A program made the translations under genes and the position numbers. Of a DNA stretch of 64,000 nucleotides, positions 28,049-36,430 are shown one piece after another. The stretch's first letter is position 1, and each line of letters starts with the position of its first letter. The stretch comes from CADDYT01 sp035294125 (GTDB lineage Bacteria > Chloroflexota > Ktedonobacteria > Ktedonobacterales > Ktedonobacteraceae). The stretch is from NCBI GenBank assembly GCA_035294125.1, contig DATGLM010000078.1, positions 124,001-188,000 on the forward strand, in the 5' to 3' direction. A model generated the notes under the pieces. The model was not told the origin of the DNA. It searched no databases and saw only the letters and a list, made by a program, of their open reading frames with translations.

Positions 28049-28276
28049 CCTCAGAGGCGTTAACTGAAGCCTGCGCAGGCCACCCGCTTGACACTGTAGG
28101 TTGAAGCAGAGACGGTTGTCCACCTCAGAGGCGTTAACTGAAGCCTGCGCAGGCCACCCGCAAGGGGTGGCCCTACTCTCTACGAAGCGGCCTGGGAAGC
28201 GAGCATATATAGTAGGGCCACCCCTTGCGGGTGGCCTGGAAGCGACATCACCCCTTCAGTTAACGCCTGAGGGGGC
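28049..28276. repeat. Cluster of direct and inverted repeats (REP-like family)
   Basis: A 39-nt sequence beginning CCTCAGAGGCGTTAACTGAA is repeated exactly at 28049-28087 and 28123-28161. A 26-nt arm at 28152-28177 (core CACCCGCAAGGGGTGGCCC) is the perfect inverse of 28211-28236, and 28255-28276 is an inverted partial copy of the direct repeat. The 423-bp gap 27921-28343 is filled by these. Related palindromes are at 58863-58938 and around 3300-3330. Confidence 0.85.
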
Positions 28277-28343
28277 CGACTCTGGTGATCGGCCTGGGGG
28301 TCGCTTGCAACGTGCGGTCGGCCCGGGGCATGGAGGAGCCGTC

Positions 28344-29180
28344 TTACGCCTCTGCCTCTTCGGTCTTTTCGTCTTTGGCCTCTTCCTTTTTGGGGATGTA
28401 GAGTTTGATGCGGCGGAAGCCCTCGGCATGTTTCATATCGAGACCTTTTTTCTCTTTGGCCTCTTTTGCTGTGCCTTCGCTCCATCTGCGCAGGCGCTCG
28501 GTCATATCCGCCTCTGGCCCGAACTGGGAGATGTGGCATTTCAGACCCTTTGCTTTCAGATCAATCGTCTCGCTCACATCGATATACGTGTTCACTTTAT
28601 CGGTGCCCCAGAGGTAGAGTTCGTGGGGGCGATAGGGCAGGAAGCCCTCGGTTAGCAGTTCGCGATAGGAGCGAGGGTTGCCGGCGGCGGGGAAAATGGC
28701 GTCCAGCACGATATTGCCTGTGGCGCGATGGTCGGGGTGATTGAGGTAGGCCGTTGCTTCAGGCTCCTCTTCAGGATCGGGGGCGAAGATGTGCCGCTCG
28801 GGGTCGTGGGTGAAGACGACGCGTGGGCGATATTTGCGGATGAGCCGGGCCACGGCCTTGCGCGCCTCCTCGCTGTTCGTCAGGTGTCCATCGTGAAAGC
28901 GCAAGAATTCGACTGCCTGCACGCCCAGCACTTCGGCGGCGGCTCGCTGCTCTTGTTCGCGTTGCAGCATGAGGTCGGTATCAACCAGGCTGGGAACCTC
29001 GCTGCCTTCCGCGCCATCGGTCATGATAACCCAGACAATTTTTTTCCCTTGCTTTGCCCAGAGCGCGCTGGTCGCGGCTGCGGCAAAATCAGCATCATCG
29101 GGATGCGCCCCCACGACCATTGCCTCAAAATCGGGTTCAGTAACCATTTGTACCGCGCCGGGCGCTTCTTTATAAGCCAT
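28344..29180 (-). CDS. PIG-L family deacetylase
   Basis: A 278-residue zinc-dependent N-acetylglucosaminyl-type deacetylase (LmbE-like). The motif AHPDD at 25-29 supplies zinc ligands, followed by TDGAEGS and, later, HPDHRATGN, the distal histidine motif. Characterised members deacetylate GlcNAc-inositol or GlcNAc-malate in low-molecular-weight thiol synthesis, or GlcNAc-PI in eukaryotes, so the exact substrate is open. A charged Lys/Glu tail of about 15 residues ends the protein. GAGAGG precedes the ATG. The lipoate ligase gene lies 91 bp upstream on the same strand. Confidence 0.85.
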   Translation of the reverse strand: MAYKEAPGAVQMVTEPDFEAMVVGAHPDDADFAAAATSALWAKQGKKIVWVIMTDGAEGSEVPSLVDTDLMLQREQEQRAAAEVLGVQAVEFLRFHDGHLTNSEEARKAVARLIRKYRPRVVFTHDPERHIFAPDPEEEPEATAYLNHPDHRATGNIVLDAIFPAAGNPRSYRELLTEGFLPYRPHELYLWGTDKVNTYIDVSETIDLKAKGLKCHISQFGPEADMTERLRRWSEGTAKEAKEKKGLDMKHAEGFRRIKLYIPKKEEAKDEKTEEAEA

Positions 29181-29271
29181 ATACTAAAACCTCTCGTCAA
29201 TAGAATTACGTCGCAAAGGTGCGATATAGAAAGTTCGTTCATTATAGGATAGGACGAAAAATTGGCGGCTG

Positions 29272-30042
29272 TCAAGTGTGCAGCACTCTTTCAAGGGCCG
29301 TTATTACCTCGTGCGCCGGGACGGCACGGCCTGCCAGGCTGTCCAGGCCAACGGCACGTTCGCGTAGCCCTTCGCGCAGGATGGCTTGCTCTTCGGGGGT
29401 GTGGCCCAGCAGTTGGGACAGCGTCCCGGTTTCCCACTGGAGCAGGACCCCGGCTTGCAGCAAGCTGCCCGTGCGACGACGCACCATGTCCAGCCCGACC
29501 ACTTTGCGCTGTCCCTGTCCGGCCACGACCTCATATGGGGAGAGCGAGCCGTAGCAGGCGCGGCGCAGGATGGCCTCGCGTTGAGCTGTTTCCGGGCGCT
29601 TGAGCAAGGCGCGCTGCTCGTGTGCCTCAGCCACCGGCACGCTGCGCGTCTCTATGCCCAGTTCTCGCAACGCGGCTGCCCAGGCTTCCCCAAACCAGCG
29701 ATAGGATTCCACAATGTCGGGCAGAATCAGGGGATGGCCTGCTGGCAGGATGACATCCAGGCTGAGCAGGTGAGAGCCTACCAGGACGGCGGTGCCTCCC
29801 GCCTTACGGTGATAGATGGGCAGCCGGTATGCCTCCAGCGCCTGAGCATTGAGAACGCTATGTTTCTGTGAAAAGCCCAGCACCAGACCCGGACGTTCCG
29901 CCTGCGACCAGTAGAGCGTCGCTGGGTCTCCTGACGCGGTTGAGGCCAGCAGCATTTCACTCATGTCGATGTGAAGCTGCTGGTCCGCAATGCTGAGCGG
30001 GTAGATGCGCCAGCTAGTCGGCGAGAAGATTGGCTTCTGCAA
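29272..30042 (-). CDS. Lipoate-protein ligase A family protein
   Basis: A 256-residue BPL/LplA-fold enzyme that would attach lipoate or octanoate to lipoyl domains. It begins with SWRIYPLSIADQQLHIDMSE, as in LplA, then the substrate loop HRKAGGTAVL (family R-R-x-G-G-G-A-V) and the lysine region GQGQRKVVGLDMVRR. The C-terminal accessory domain is missing, as in LipM/LipL-type octanoyltransferases, so the reaction may be transfer rather than ATP-dependent ligation. Its first 29 bases overlap the end of the MFS gene, which suggests coupled translation. It is the last gene of merR-MFS-lipoate unit. Confidence 0.8.
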   Translation of the reverse strand: MQKPIFSPTSWRIYPLSIADQQLHIDMSEMLLASTASGDPATLYWSQAERPGLVLGFSQKHSVLNAQALEAYRLPIYHRKAGGTAVLVGSHLLSLDVILPAGHPLILPDIVESYRWFGEAWAAALRELGIETRSVPVAEAHEQRALLKRPETAQREAILRRACYGSLSPYEVVAGQGQRKVVGLDMVRRRTGSLLQAGVLLQWETGTLSQLLGHTPEEQAILREGLRERAVGLDSLAGRAVPAHEVITALERVLHT

Positions 30043-31354
30043 GGCTTTTCTCCGCGGGTTTGCGATATATCCAGCCGCCGATGGCAGCCGCCAGGCTGAT
30101 CAAGGCATCGATAAGCAAGGCGATAGGCGAGCCGAGGAAGTGCGCCAGCCCGCCGGTAAAGAGGTTGCCCAATGGGGTCGTTCCGGCAAAGACCAGCATA
30201 TAGGCGCTCATCACCCGACCGCGCAGATGGTCGGGCGCGACAGTTTGCAGGGTGGTGTTGGAGAGCGCGGAGAAGACAATCTGCGCGAAACCCACCACCG
30301 CAATCAGCGCGAGTGACAGGAGATACCAGTGCGAGATGGCGAACAGGGCTTCAAAGATGCAGAAGGCCGTTGCGCCCGTGAGCAACTGCGAGATGCTGGG
30401 CCTGTTATTGCCCCACGCCAGCCAGAGCGCCGCGATCAGCGAACCAACACCAAAGGCCGACGAGATAAAGCCGAAGCCGATGGCGCCGACATTCAACACC
30501 TCGGTTGCAAAGAGCGGCAGCACAACATTGAAATTGATGCCGAAGAGCGAGATAACGCCCATGACCGCGATGATGAGCAGGATCGAGGGAGTGCGCCAGG
30601 AATAAACCAGCCCCTCGCGCAGGCTCTCCCACGTGCGCGGCTTTGCAATAGCTCCGCCCACCACTGCTTTCAGATTGCCGGGATGGAGGTGCAGTTGTCT
30701 CAAGTCGATCATGGCGAGGCCGATGATGACCGCGATAAAGCTGATGGCGTTGAGCAGGAAAAGCGGGGCAACGCCAAGCCACGCGATGAGGATGCCCCCG
30801 ATGCCGGGGCCGATGATACGAGCCATGTTGAATAGCGACGAGTTCAGAGCAATGGCGTTGGGTAGGTCGGAACGGCCCACCATTTCAACAACGAACGCCT
30901 GCCGCGTGGGCATGTCGAGAGCGTTGGTGATGCCCAGCATCAGGGCAAGGATCAGCACCTGCCAGATACGCACCTCGCCTGTGGCTACGAGTAGCCACAA
31001 GATGAAGGCCTGGATCATGGCCGATGACTGGGTAAAGATTAAGACGGTACGCTTGGGTAAGCGATCTGCCAGCACGCCGCCGAAGAGCGCGAAAAACATA
31101 ACAGGCAGGAATTGCAGCGCGCCAACGAGGCCAAGCCACCACGCGCTGTGCGTCAGCTCCAGCACCAGCCAGGATTGCGCAGTTGTCTGCATCCACGTGC
31201 CAATCAGTGAAATAAGCTGACCGAACCAGAAAAGGCGAAAATTGCGATGGCGCAGGGCCACAAAGGCCCGCAGCAGGCCCCTTGCCTGCTGCGTCTCGTT
31301 GCTCACTACAATCGATGATGAAGTTCCTTGTTGATTTCCAGGTAATGTTTGCAT
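30014..31354 (-). CDS. MFS transporter, drug-exporter type
   Basis: A 446-residue transporter with 12 predicted helices in the MFS_3/enterobactin-exporter branch. RHRNFRLFWFGQLISLIGTWMQ is helix 1, and GVLADRLPKRTVLI gives the loop 2-3 signature G-x-x-x-D-R-x-x-x-R/K. Transport direction is probably efflux. The substrate is unknown, but control by a MerR regulator 42 bp upstream suggests export of a toxic compound. It overlaps the lipoate ligase by 29 bases. Confidence 0.85.
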   Translation of the reverse strand: MQTLPGNQQGTSSSIVVSNETQQARGLLRAFVALRHRNFRLFWFGQLISLIGTWMQTTAQSWLVLELTHSAWWLGLVGALQFLPVMFFALFGGVLADRLPKRTVLIFTQSSAMIQAFILWLLVATGEVRIWQVLILALMLGITNALDMPTRQAFVVEMVGRSDLPNAIALNSSLFNMARIIGPGIGGILIAWLGVAPLFLLNAISFIAVIIGLAMIDLRQLHLHPGNLKAVVGGAIAKPRTWESLREGLVYSWRTPSILLIIAVMGVISLFGINFNVVLPLFATEVLNVGAIGFGFISSAFGVGSLIAALWLAWGNNRPSISQLLTGATAFCIFEALFAISHWYLLSLALIAVVGFAQIVFSALSNTTLQTVAPDHLRGRVMSAYMLVFAGTTPLGNLFTGGLAHFLGSPIALLIDALISLAAAIGGWIYRKPAEKSLAEANLLAD

Positions 31355-31396
31355 AAGGTCAGAAATCCAATCTCATTTCAAGATAAAAAACAATAT

Positions 31397-31885
31397 TTAC
31401 TTCTCTTTTTCAGCAGACTCTTTGAGGGCTAAAAGTTGCTGACGTGTGTGCTCGTGACGCTCCAGCTTCTCCAGCAGGGGTTGGCGCATCTGCTCCAGTC
31501 CATCGATTTTCTGTTCGATGAGGCGAAGCTGGTTATGGAGTAATTCATCCGAGCGATCGAGTTGTGCCAGTTTCGCCTCGACCTCGGTTTCATGTTGATA
31601 GGCTTCTTTGATCTGCACACGCTCATCATCGGCCTCCAGCATCTCACGAATGTCATTGAGGGAGAAGCCGAGCAGGTCGCGCATTTTTTTTATGCGTTCG
31701 ATGCGCTGGACATCTGCCTCACTATAAAGCCGGTAATTCCCTTCTGTACGTTCGGTAGGAGGGAGCAGCCCAAGCTCTTCATAATAACGCAGCGTGCGTT
31801 TGGTCAACCCCGTGCGTGTCGCCACCTGCTCAATCGTAAACAAACCGGAAGGATCAGAACGAACTGAGTCCGCGCCGACCATCAT
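31397..31885 (-). CDS. MerR-family transcriptional regulator
   Basis: A 162-residue regulator. Residues about 13-80 are the winged-helix MerR domain: FTIEQVATRTGLTKRTLRYYEELGLLPP with the wing YRLYSEADVQRIERIKKMRDLLGFSL. The rest is a long dimerisation coiled coil; no C-terminal cysteine pair or multidrug ligand domain is seen, so it is not a metal-sensing MerR by pattern. ATG 31885 is preceded by AAAGGAGG; an upstream GTG at 31930 is less likely. It probably regulates itself and the MFS gene through the promoter at 31944-31980. Confidence 0.9.
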   Translation of the reverse strand: MMVGADSVRSDPSGLFTIEQVATRTGLTKRTLRYYEELGLLPPTERTEGNYRLYSEADVQRIERIKKMRDLLGFSLNDIREMLEADDERVQIKEAYQHETEVEAKLAQLDRSDELLHNQLRLIEQKIDGLEQMRQPLLEKLERHEHTRQQLLALKESAEKEK

Positions 31886-31943
31886 CTTGTGCCTCCTTTG
31901 CAAAAGCGGCCATCTTATTTCTCCGCTCACAAGCTTTGTCTAT

Positions 31944-31980
31944 AGTATACCAAAGATTAACGTTTACGTCAATGTTAATC
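31944..31980 (-). promoter_or_regulatory. Promoter and dyad operator of merR-MFS-lipoate ligase
   Basis: On the minus strand TTGACG (31967-31972) and TATACT (31944-31949) are 17 bp apart. A dyad GATTAAC at 31955-31961 with GTTAATC at 31974-31980 overlaps the -35 and spacer. The position and sequence match what MerR proteins bind for self-control. Confidence 0.62.
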
Positions 31981-32154
31981 GTCGATATGTATGCAGAAGT
32001 GTGGATAAGATGTCTGTATGACTGCCCGGATAGTTGGCAGTTGTGATACAATTGCATAGTATCGGATGGGCCGTTCTTCAGGTGAGTGGAGAGCCGTCCG
32101 GGTAGCAGCGAATTGTAGTTTCGTCAAGGACATGTCATACAAGGAAGTATCGAG

Positions 32155-32952
32155 ATGTATACTACCCTGGGGTCCCTGGTGGAGAGGGCGATTACGGGCA
32201 ACCAGCGTCCTCTTGAATTTTACTTGCGCGATCAGAGCCGTCTGCCGGGGCCACGAGCAAATCTGGAACTGGTCAGTGATTTTAGCGATCTTCTTGCAAC
32301 GGTGGCGGCGGAACAGCCGGAGCAGACACGGGGCCTATTGAAATATCTCATCAACGGGACGCATACGGCTGCGAAGACAAACACTCCGGAAGAGTTTGTC
32401 TTACTCTGCGGCGTGGTTGCTTACGGTGCCTGCGCCGAGACGCAGCCAACGTGGCGCACTGAGGCATTTGAAGTGATGGGCGAGTATGCTGAGCATGCCT
32501 CGTGGCGTGTCCGTGAAGGGGCCGTCATGGGTTTCCAGCGATTGCTGATCGCCGCTCCCCAGGACACTATTCGCTACTTGAAGACTATGGCGGCGAGAGG
32601 AAATGACCTGCGTCAGCGCGCTGCTATCGCGGCTATTGCCGAGCCACCCCTTTTAAAGACGGACGAACTGGTTGACGCCGCGCTGGCTATCCAGCGTACC
32701 GTCCTGGAACGCTTGCGTTGCGCACCTTCTGAGAGCCGCAGACGCGAACCGTTCCGCACGTTGCGGCAGGCGCTAGGCTATACGCTGAGTGTGGTAACGG
32801 CTGCTGCCCCCGAAAGAGGCTTTGCCCTGATGCGCGAGTGCGCGGGCTGGGGAGACCCCGATGTTACCTGGGTGTTGCGAGAAAATATCAAAAAGAAGCG
32901 CCTGGCAAAATTCCCTGAAGATATGGAAGCCTTGATGCGCCTTCTGGCATAG
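32155..32952 (+). CDS. HEAT-like helical-repeat protein, unknown function
   Basis: A 265-residue, mainly helical cytosolic protein. It has HEAT-type stretches such as FEVMGEYAEHASWRVREGAV and RGNDLRQRAAIAAIAE; the last part (ALIAG type) is less clear. DNA-alkylation repeat proteins have a similar look, but I see no conserved catalytic Asp motif, so I do not assign that function. AAGGAAG precedes the ATG. The RNA methyltransferase gene follows after 17 bp, so the pair is probably co-transcribed. A role near RNA or DNA is only a hint from this neighbour. Confidence 0.6.
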   Translation: MYTTLGSLVERAITGNQRPLEFYLRDQSRLPGPRANLELVSDFSDLLATVAAEQPEQTRGLLKYLINGTHTAAKTNTPEEFVLLCGVVAYGACAETQPTWRTEAFEVMGEYAEHASWRVREGAVMGFQRLLIAAPQDTIRYLKTMAARGNDLRQRAAIAAIAEPPLLKTDELVDAALAIQRTVLERLRCAPSESRRREPFRTLRQALGYTLSVVTAAAPERGFALMRECAGWGDPDVTWVLRENIKKKRLAKFPEDMEALMRLLA

Positions 32953-32969
32953 AAGACGTTGCTTTAGTG

Positions 32970-34028
32970 ATGAGTACTCCTGTAGACTATTATGTAATGA
33001 CGATGCCAGGTCTGGAGACGGTGGCCTTCAGCGAGATACGCGAGCGGGTGCCGGACGCTGAACTGGTCAAGTTCTCGCGGGGTGTGGCGCAGTTTCGCAG
33101 CGCGGAGCCTCCAGCCGGACTGCTTGCGTTGCGCGCGGTTGAGGATGTGTTTATCACGCTCGCCTATATTAGCGGGCTGGGACATAGACGCGATGCGCTG
33201 CGTGTATTACATAGTGCGACTCTGCATTCCAACCTTGAGCATACGCTTGCTTTGTGGCGGCGAGCGCATCATGGCAGGCGACCTGCCACCTGGCGAGTCG
33301 TCAGTCAGAAGCAGGGGGCGCATGAGTTTCGCCGTGTGGACGCGGGCAACACAGTGATCGATGCGCTGAAGGAGGCTCTACCGCGAGGGATACACCCGGT
33401 AAAGGATGAGGCGGATATCGAGTTCTGGCTCTGGCTCAACGGCGGCGAGGCACTGCTCGGCCTGCGCCTGAGCGATGCTACGATGCGCCACCGTACCTAT
33501 AAGCAGGAGCACCTGCCCGCTTCCTTGCGTCCCACGGTAGCGGCGGCGATGAGCTTGCTGTCACGACCAACGGCGGAGGATATCGTGCTCGACCCGCTCT
33601 GCGGCGCAGGAACACTGCTCATCGAGCGGGCGCTGCTCGCGCCGGTGAGGGAGGAGTTGGGCGGCGATATTCGCAAGGAGGCGGTGACGATGGCACGGCG
33701 CAACGCGCAGGCTGCCGGAATACGAGCGCACTGGCGCGTCTGGGATGCGCGCGAGCTACCCCTTGAGGCCGGGAGTGTGACCCGAATCCTGACGAATTTA
33801 CCGTTTGGCAAGCAGATCGGCACGCACGAGGCAAACACCAGGCTCTACGCGAAACTCGCGCTGGGGTTTCGACGTGTGCTTGCGGAGGATGGTATACTGG
33901 TGACGCTTACCAGCGAAGATCGGCTCTGGGAAGCGGTCTTGCGTGATAGCGGCTGGCGCATCAGCAAAAAAGTGGTGCTGGTGATTCTGGGCCAGCCCGC
34001 CAGTATCTTTGTTGCCGCACGTGCGTAA
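32970..34028 (+). CDS. THUMP-domain class I RNA methyltransferase
   Basis: A 352-residue methyltransferase. The N-terminal ferredoxin/THUMP region (YYVMTMPGLETVAFSEIRER) binds RNA; the Rossmann half has the SAM motif LDPLCGAGTLLIE and the catalytic NLPFG in place of NPPY/F. This layout is typical of TrmN/Trm14 (tRNA N2-guanine) and RlmL-like (rRNA m2G) enzymes; the shorter length fits the TrmN type better. The GTG at 32967 directly before the ATG is an alternative start. It follows the HEAT-like gene by 17 bp and precedes efp by 44 bp. Confidence 0.82.
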   Translation: MSTPVDYYVMTMPGLETVAFSEIRERVPDAELVKFSRGVAQFRSAEPPAGLLALRAVEDVFITLAYISGLGHRRDALRVLHSATLHSNLEHTLALWRRAHHGRRPATWRVVSQKQGAHEFRRVDAGNTVIDALKEALPRGIHPVKDEADIEFWLWLNGGEALLGLRLSDATMRHRTYKQEHLPASLRPTVAAAMSLLSRPTAEDIVLDPLCGAGTLLIERALLAPVREELGGDIRKEAVTMARRNAQAAGIRAHWRVWDARELPLEAGSVTRILTNLPFGKQIGTHEANTRLYAKLALGFRRVLAEDGILVTLTSEDRLWEAVLRDSGWRISKKVVLVILGQPASIFVAARA

Positions 34029-34072
34029 GTTGCAGAAGCATATTATACATTTTTTAAAAGGAGAATAGTCCA

Positions 34073-34639
34073 TTGGCTACGACAACGACAGCGGATTTTC
34101 GCAATGGTATGGTAATCCGCTATAACGGCGAATTGTATACGATTACAGAGTTTCACCATGTCAGTCCTGGAAACTGGCGTGCTTTCGTGCGCACGCGCCT
34201 GAAGAATGTGCGTACCGGGCGCGTGATTGAGCAGCGTTTCCGTGCGGGTGAGGAGATTGAGGAGGTGCGTGTCGAGCACCAGCCCTGGCAGTTCCTCTAT
34301 GTCGATGGCGACGAGTATGTGTTCATGAATACCGAGACATTTGATCAGCAGCCCATTCCGAAAGAGATGCTGGGCGATGCTGTGCAGTTCCTGAAAGAAC
34401 AAGATGTCGTGGAACTGCTGGTCGATGGAGAAACCATCGTTGCCGCCGAACTACCCAACTTTGTGGAGCTTGAGGTGGTCAGCGCCGAGCCGGGCGTGCG
34501 CGGCGACACGGCCAACAACGTCACCAAGCCCGCCACGCTTGAGACAGGAGCCACCATCAATGTCCCCCTCTTCGTCAACCCCGGCGACCGCATTCGCGTC
34601 GATACCCGCACCGGCCAATATGTTGAGCGTGTGAAATAA
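34073..34639 (+). CDS. efp: Elongation factor P
   Basis: A 188-residue EF-P that rescues ribosomes stalled at polyproline. All three domains are present: KOW-like N-terminus (FRNGMVIRYNGELYTITEFHHVSPGNWRAF), OB domain II and domain III (GDRIRVDTRTGQYVER). The tip reads SPGNW where E. coli has KPGKG, so the modified lysine is replaced by N34. This means the known beta-lysylation and 5-aminopentanol modifications cannot act here. Domain III is standard. Start is TTG after AAAAGGAG. It follows the RNA methyltransferase. Confidence 0.95.
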   Translation: MATTTTADFRNGMVIRYNGELYTITEFHHVSPGNWRAFVRTRLKNVRTGRVIEQRFRAGEEIEEVRVEHQPWQFLYVDGDEYVFMNTETFDQQPIPKEMLGDAVQFLKEQDVVELLVDGETIVAAELPNFVELEVVSAEPGVRGDTANNVTKPATLETGATINVPLFVNPGDRIRVDTRTGQYVERVK

Positions 34640-34665
34640 CGGGAAACCGTGCCTTGCCCTGGCTC

Positions 34666-34700
34666 CTCCGCAGGCCGACCCTTGCGGTCGGCTTGCGGAG
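34666..34700. terminator. Hairpin between efp and the methyltransferase gene
   Basis: A 15-bp stem (34666-34680 with 34686-34700, one mismatch, loop CTTGC) between the convergent efp and methyltransferase genes. The CCGACC-CTTGC-GGTCGG core resembles other palindromes in this window, so it may be both a terminator and a member of the dispersed repeats. Confidence 0.6.
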
Positions 34701-34720
34701 CGGACTGTCTTTCCCCACGC

Positions 34721-35515
34721 TCACTTTATCCCGATGCGGACGCGATAACTCCAGTACCAGGGGATAGGTTTGGACCCAATATACTGGAAAGCAGCGTCTC
34801 TGAGGCGATCCAAACCGAGTTCTTGATCGGTGAACTGGAACTGGCTGCTGAACGCACTGCTCTGCATCATCGCGAGAAACCGTGTCGCGTCTCCCTGCTC
34901 GATGTGATGAAGCAACACCTCGCGAGTGAAGCGGAAGTGGCCGCTTTCGCGCAGGGGATCGAGAGATTTGTTCTTCGGCCAGATCTTGAAGTTCTGAGCC
35001 AGCCCGCGCTCCCGGACCAGCTCCATCAGGCGCGAAGTCCCCTCCTGAGCGAGCCGATCAAGCTCCCAATGGATTGCTGGCGGTGTATCATAGTCGTATG
35101 CGGCAAAGAGTCCACCGGGTCGCAGAATACGAACAATCTCGGCCAGGGTCGCAGTCGGCTCCATCCAGTGGAAGGATTGGGCAGCCGTGACGATGTCAGC
35201 ACACCCGTCAGATAGGCCCGTCTGATGCGCAAGCCCTTCACGATATTCGATATGGGCTGCGTGAGGATGAGTTTCGATTTTGTATAGGGCCTCCTGGCGC
35301 ATATCGGCATTGGGTTCGATCCCGATTACCCGCTCGGCCTGCTCGCTCCAGAGTGCGGTTGACAGTCCTGTCCCGCTGCCCAGGTCCACTACCAGGGTTG
35401 GATGCGGTATATCAATCAACTGCGTCAGCAGATCGAGCAAAGCCGGTGGGGGTGCCGGACGCGCCCGGTCGTAGCTGCTGGCTTTACCCGTCCAGATTTC
35501 ACTGGTTTCTGCCAT
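34721..35515 (-). CDS. Class I SAM-dependent methyltransferase
   Basis: A 264-residue methyltransferase_11-type protein. Motif I is VVDLGSGTGLST, the acidic end of strand 2 is GIEPNADM, and motif II/III are ADIVTAAQSFHWME and LRPGGLFAAY. The FHWM motif is common in small-molecule methyltransferases such as those of the UbiE/trans-aconitate type. The substrate is not predictable. It starts 12 bp after the stop of the Clp_N-RHH gene, so the two are co-transcribed. Confidence 0.85.
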   Translation of the reverse strand: MAETSEIWTGKASSYDRARPAPPPALLDLLTQLIDIPHPTLVVDLGSGTGLSTALWSEQAERVIGIEPNADMRQEALYKIETHPHAAHIEYREGLAHQTGLSDGCADIVTAAQSFHWMEPTATLAEIVRILRPGGLFAAYDYDTPPAIHWELDRLAQEGTSRLMELVRERGLAQNFKIWPKNKSLDPLRESGHFRFTREVLLHHIEQGDATRFLAMMQSSAFSSQFQFTDQELGLDRLRDAAFQYIGSKPIPWYWSYRVRIGIK

Positions 35516-35527
35516 GCTCTTTCTTTC

Positions 35528-36316
35528 TCACTTTTCGTCGCCTGCCTCTTTCTCATTCTGCTCTGTTGTTGACGATTTACCTTCTGTCACCTCCTGTGCG
35601 AGGGTCTGGGCCGTGGCGCGCAGACGGCGAATTTCAGCCACTGTGCCGTACACTTTCTCGATCAGTTCTTTGTTGGCTTCGAGGCCGACGTGGATGAGCC
35701 AGGAAGCGGCATCGCTGCGATTGTTGCGAATACCTGCCTCGATCAAAGCATCGATGGCGTCGAGGTCGCGGTCGTCGATGCGGCAGGTGACCACGTTGCT
35801 TTTGGGGGCAGGCGGCTGATGGGCGCGCCCGGCGCTGATGATGGAAATGTACGTCTGCGCTCGTATCTTCTGCAGCGGCGCGCCCAGCGTTTCAAGTATT
35901 CTGGCTGCCATTCCCTGTCCCTCTAGAACAAGGCCCAGCAGGAGGTGTTCCGGCGCAACTTTGCTGCCAGCGTTGAGTTTGTGTGCCTCGCTCCCAGCAA
36001 TGCCAATGACCTTTAATGTGCGAGGAGTGAGGCTCATTTCGCCAACGACGGGTTCTTCTCCGCGCCCAACGATGCCTTCAACAGCCGCCCGAACAGATGC
36101 GAGGTCGATACCCAGGTCATTGAGGACCTTTGCCGCCTGATTATCTCCTTCATTTAACAGGCCAAGCAGGAGATGTTCGGTTCCAATATAGTTGTGATTG
36201 AGTTGTCTCGCCTCCTCTTCGGCCTGTGCCAGCACGTTCTTCGCCTGCTCTGTAAAGCTCTTGAATGCAATAGCGGTCTTGGTGGTCGTGTGCGTTATAT
36301 TCTCCGCTTTGCTCAT
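35528..36316 (-). CDS. Clp_N-domain protein fused to a ribbon-helix-helix-like domain
   Basis: A 262-residue protein. Residues about 19-160 form two Clp N-terminal repeats (FTEQAKNVLAQAEEEARQLN...IGTEHLLLGLL and LTPRTLKVIGIAGSEAHKLN...PEHLLLGLV), as in ClpC, but no AAA+ module follows. Instead residues about 174-230 (VTCRIDDRDLDAIDALIEAG then RNNRSDAASWLI) look like a ribbon-helix-helix DNA-binding domain. ClpC N-domains bind adaptors and substrates such as McsB or phosphoarginine, so the protein may be an adaptor or a DNA-binding regulator sensed by the Clp machine. A charged, disordered tail ends it. It is the first gene of a pair with a methyltransferase. Confidence 0.72.
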   Translation of the reverse strand: MSKAENITHTTTKTAIAFKSFTEQAKNVLAQAEEEARQLNHNYIGTEHLLLGLLNEGDNQAAKVLNDLGIDLASVRAAVEGIVGRGEEPVVGEMSLTPRTLKVIGIAGSEAHKLNAGSKVAPEHLLLGLVLEGQGMAARILETLGAPLQKIRAQTYISIISAGRAHQPPAPKSNVVTCRIDDRDLDAIDALIEAGIRNNRSDAASWLIHVGLEANKELIEKVYGTVAEIRRLRATAQTLAQEVTEGKSSTTEQNEKEAGDEK

Positions 36317-36430
36317 GATCGCCTCCCTTGCACAGTCTGTAAGTATATTGTCTTGTAATGTGTAAAATATTTACAGGCTACAAGTAAAATGTAACGTATT
36401 TTCAGATCAATGTCAATGGTTAAAGGTGGG

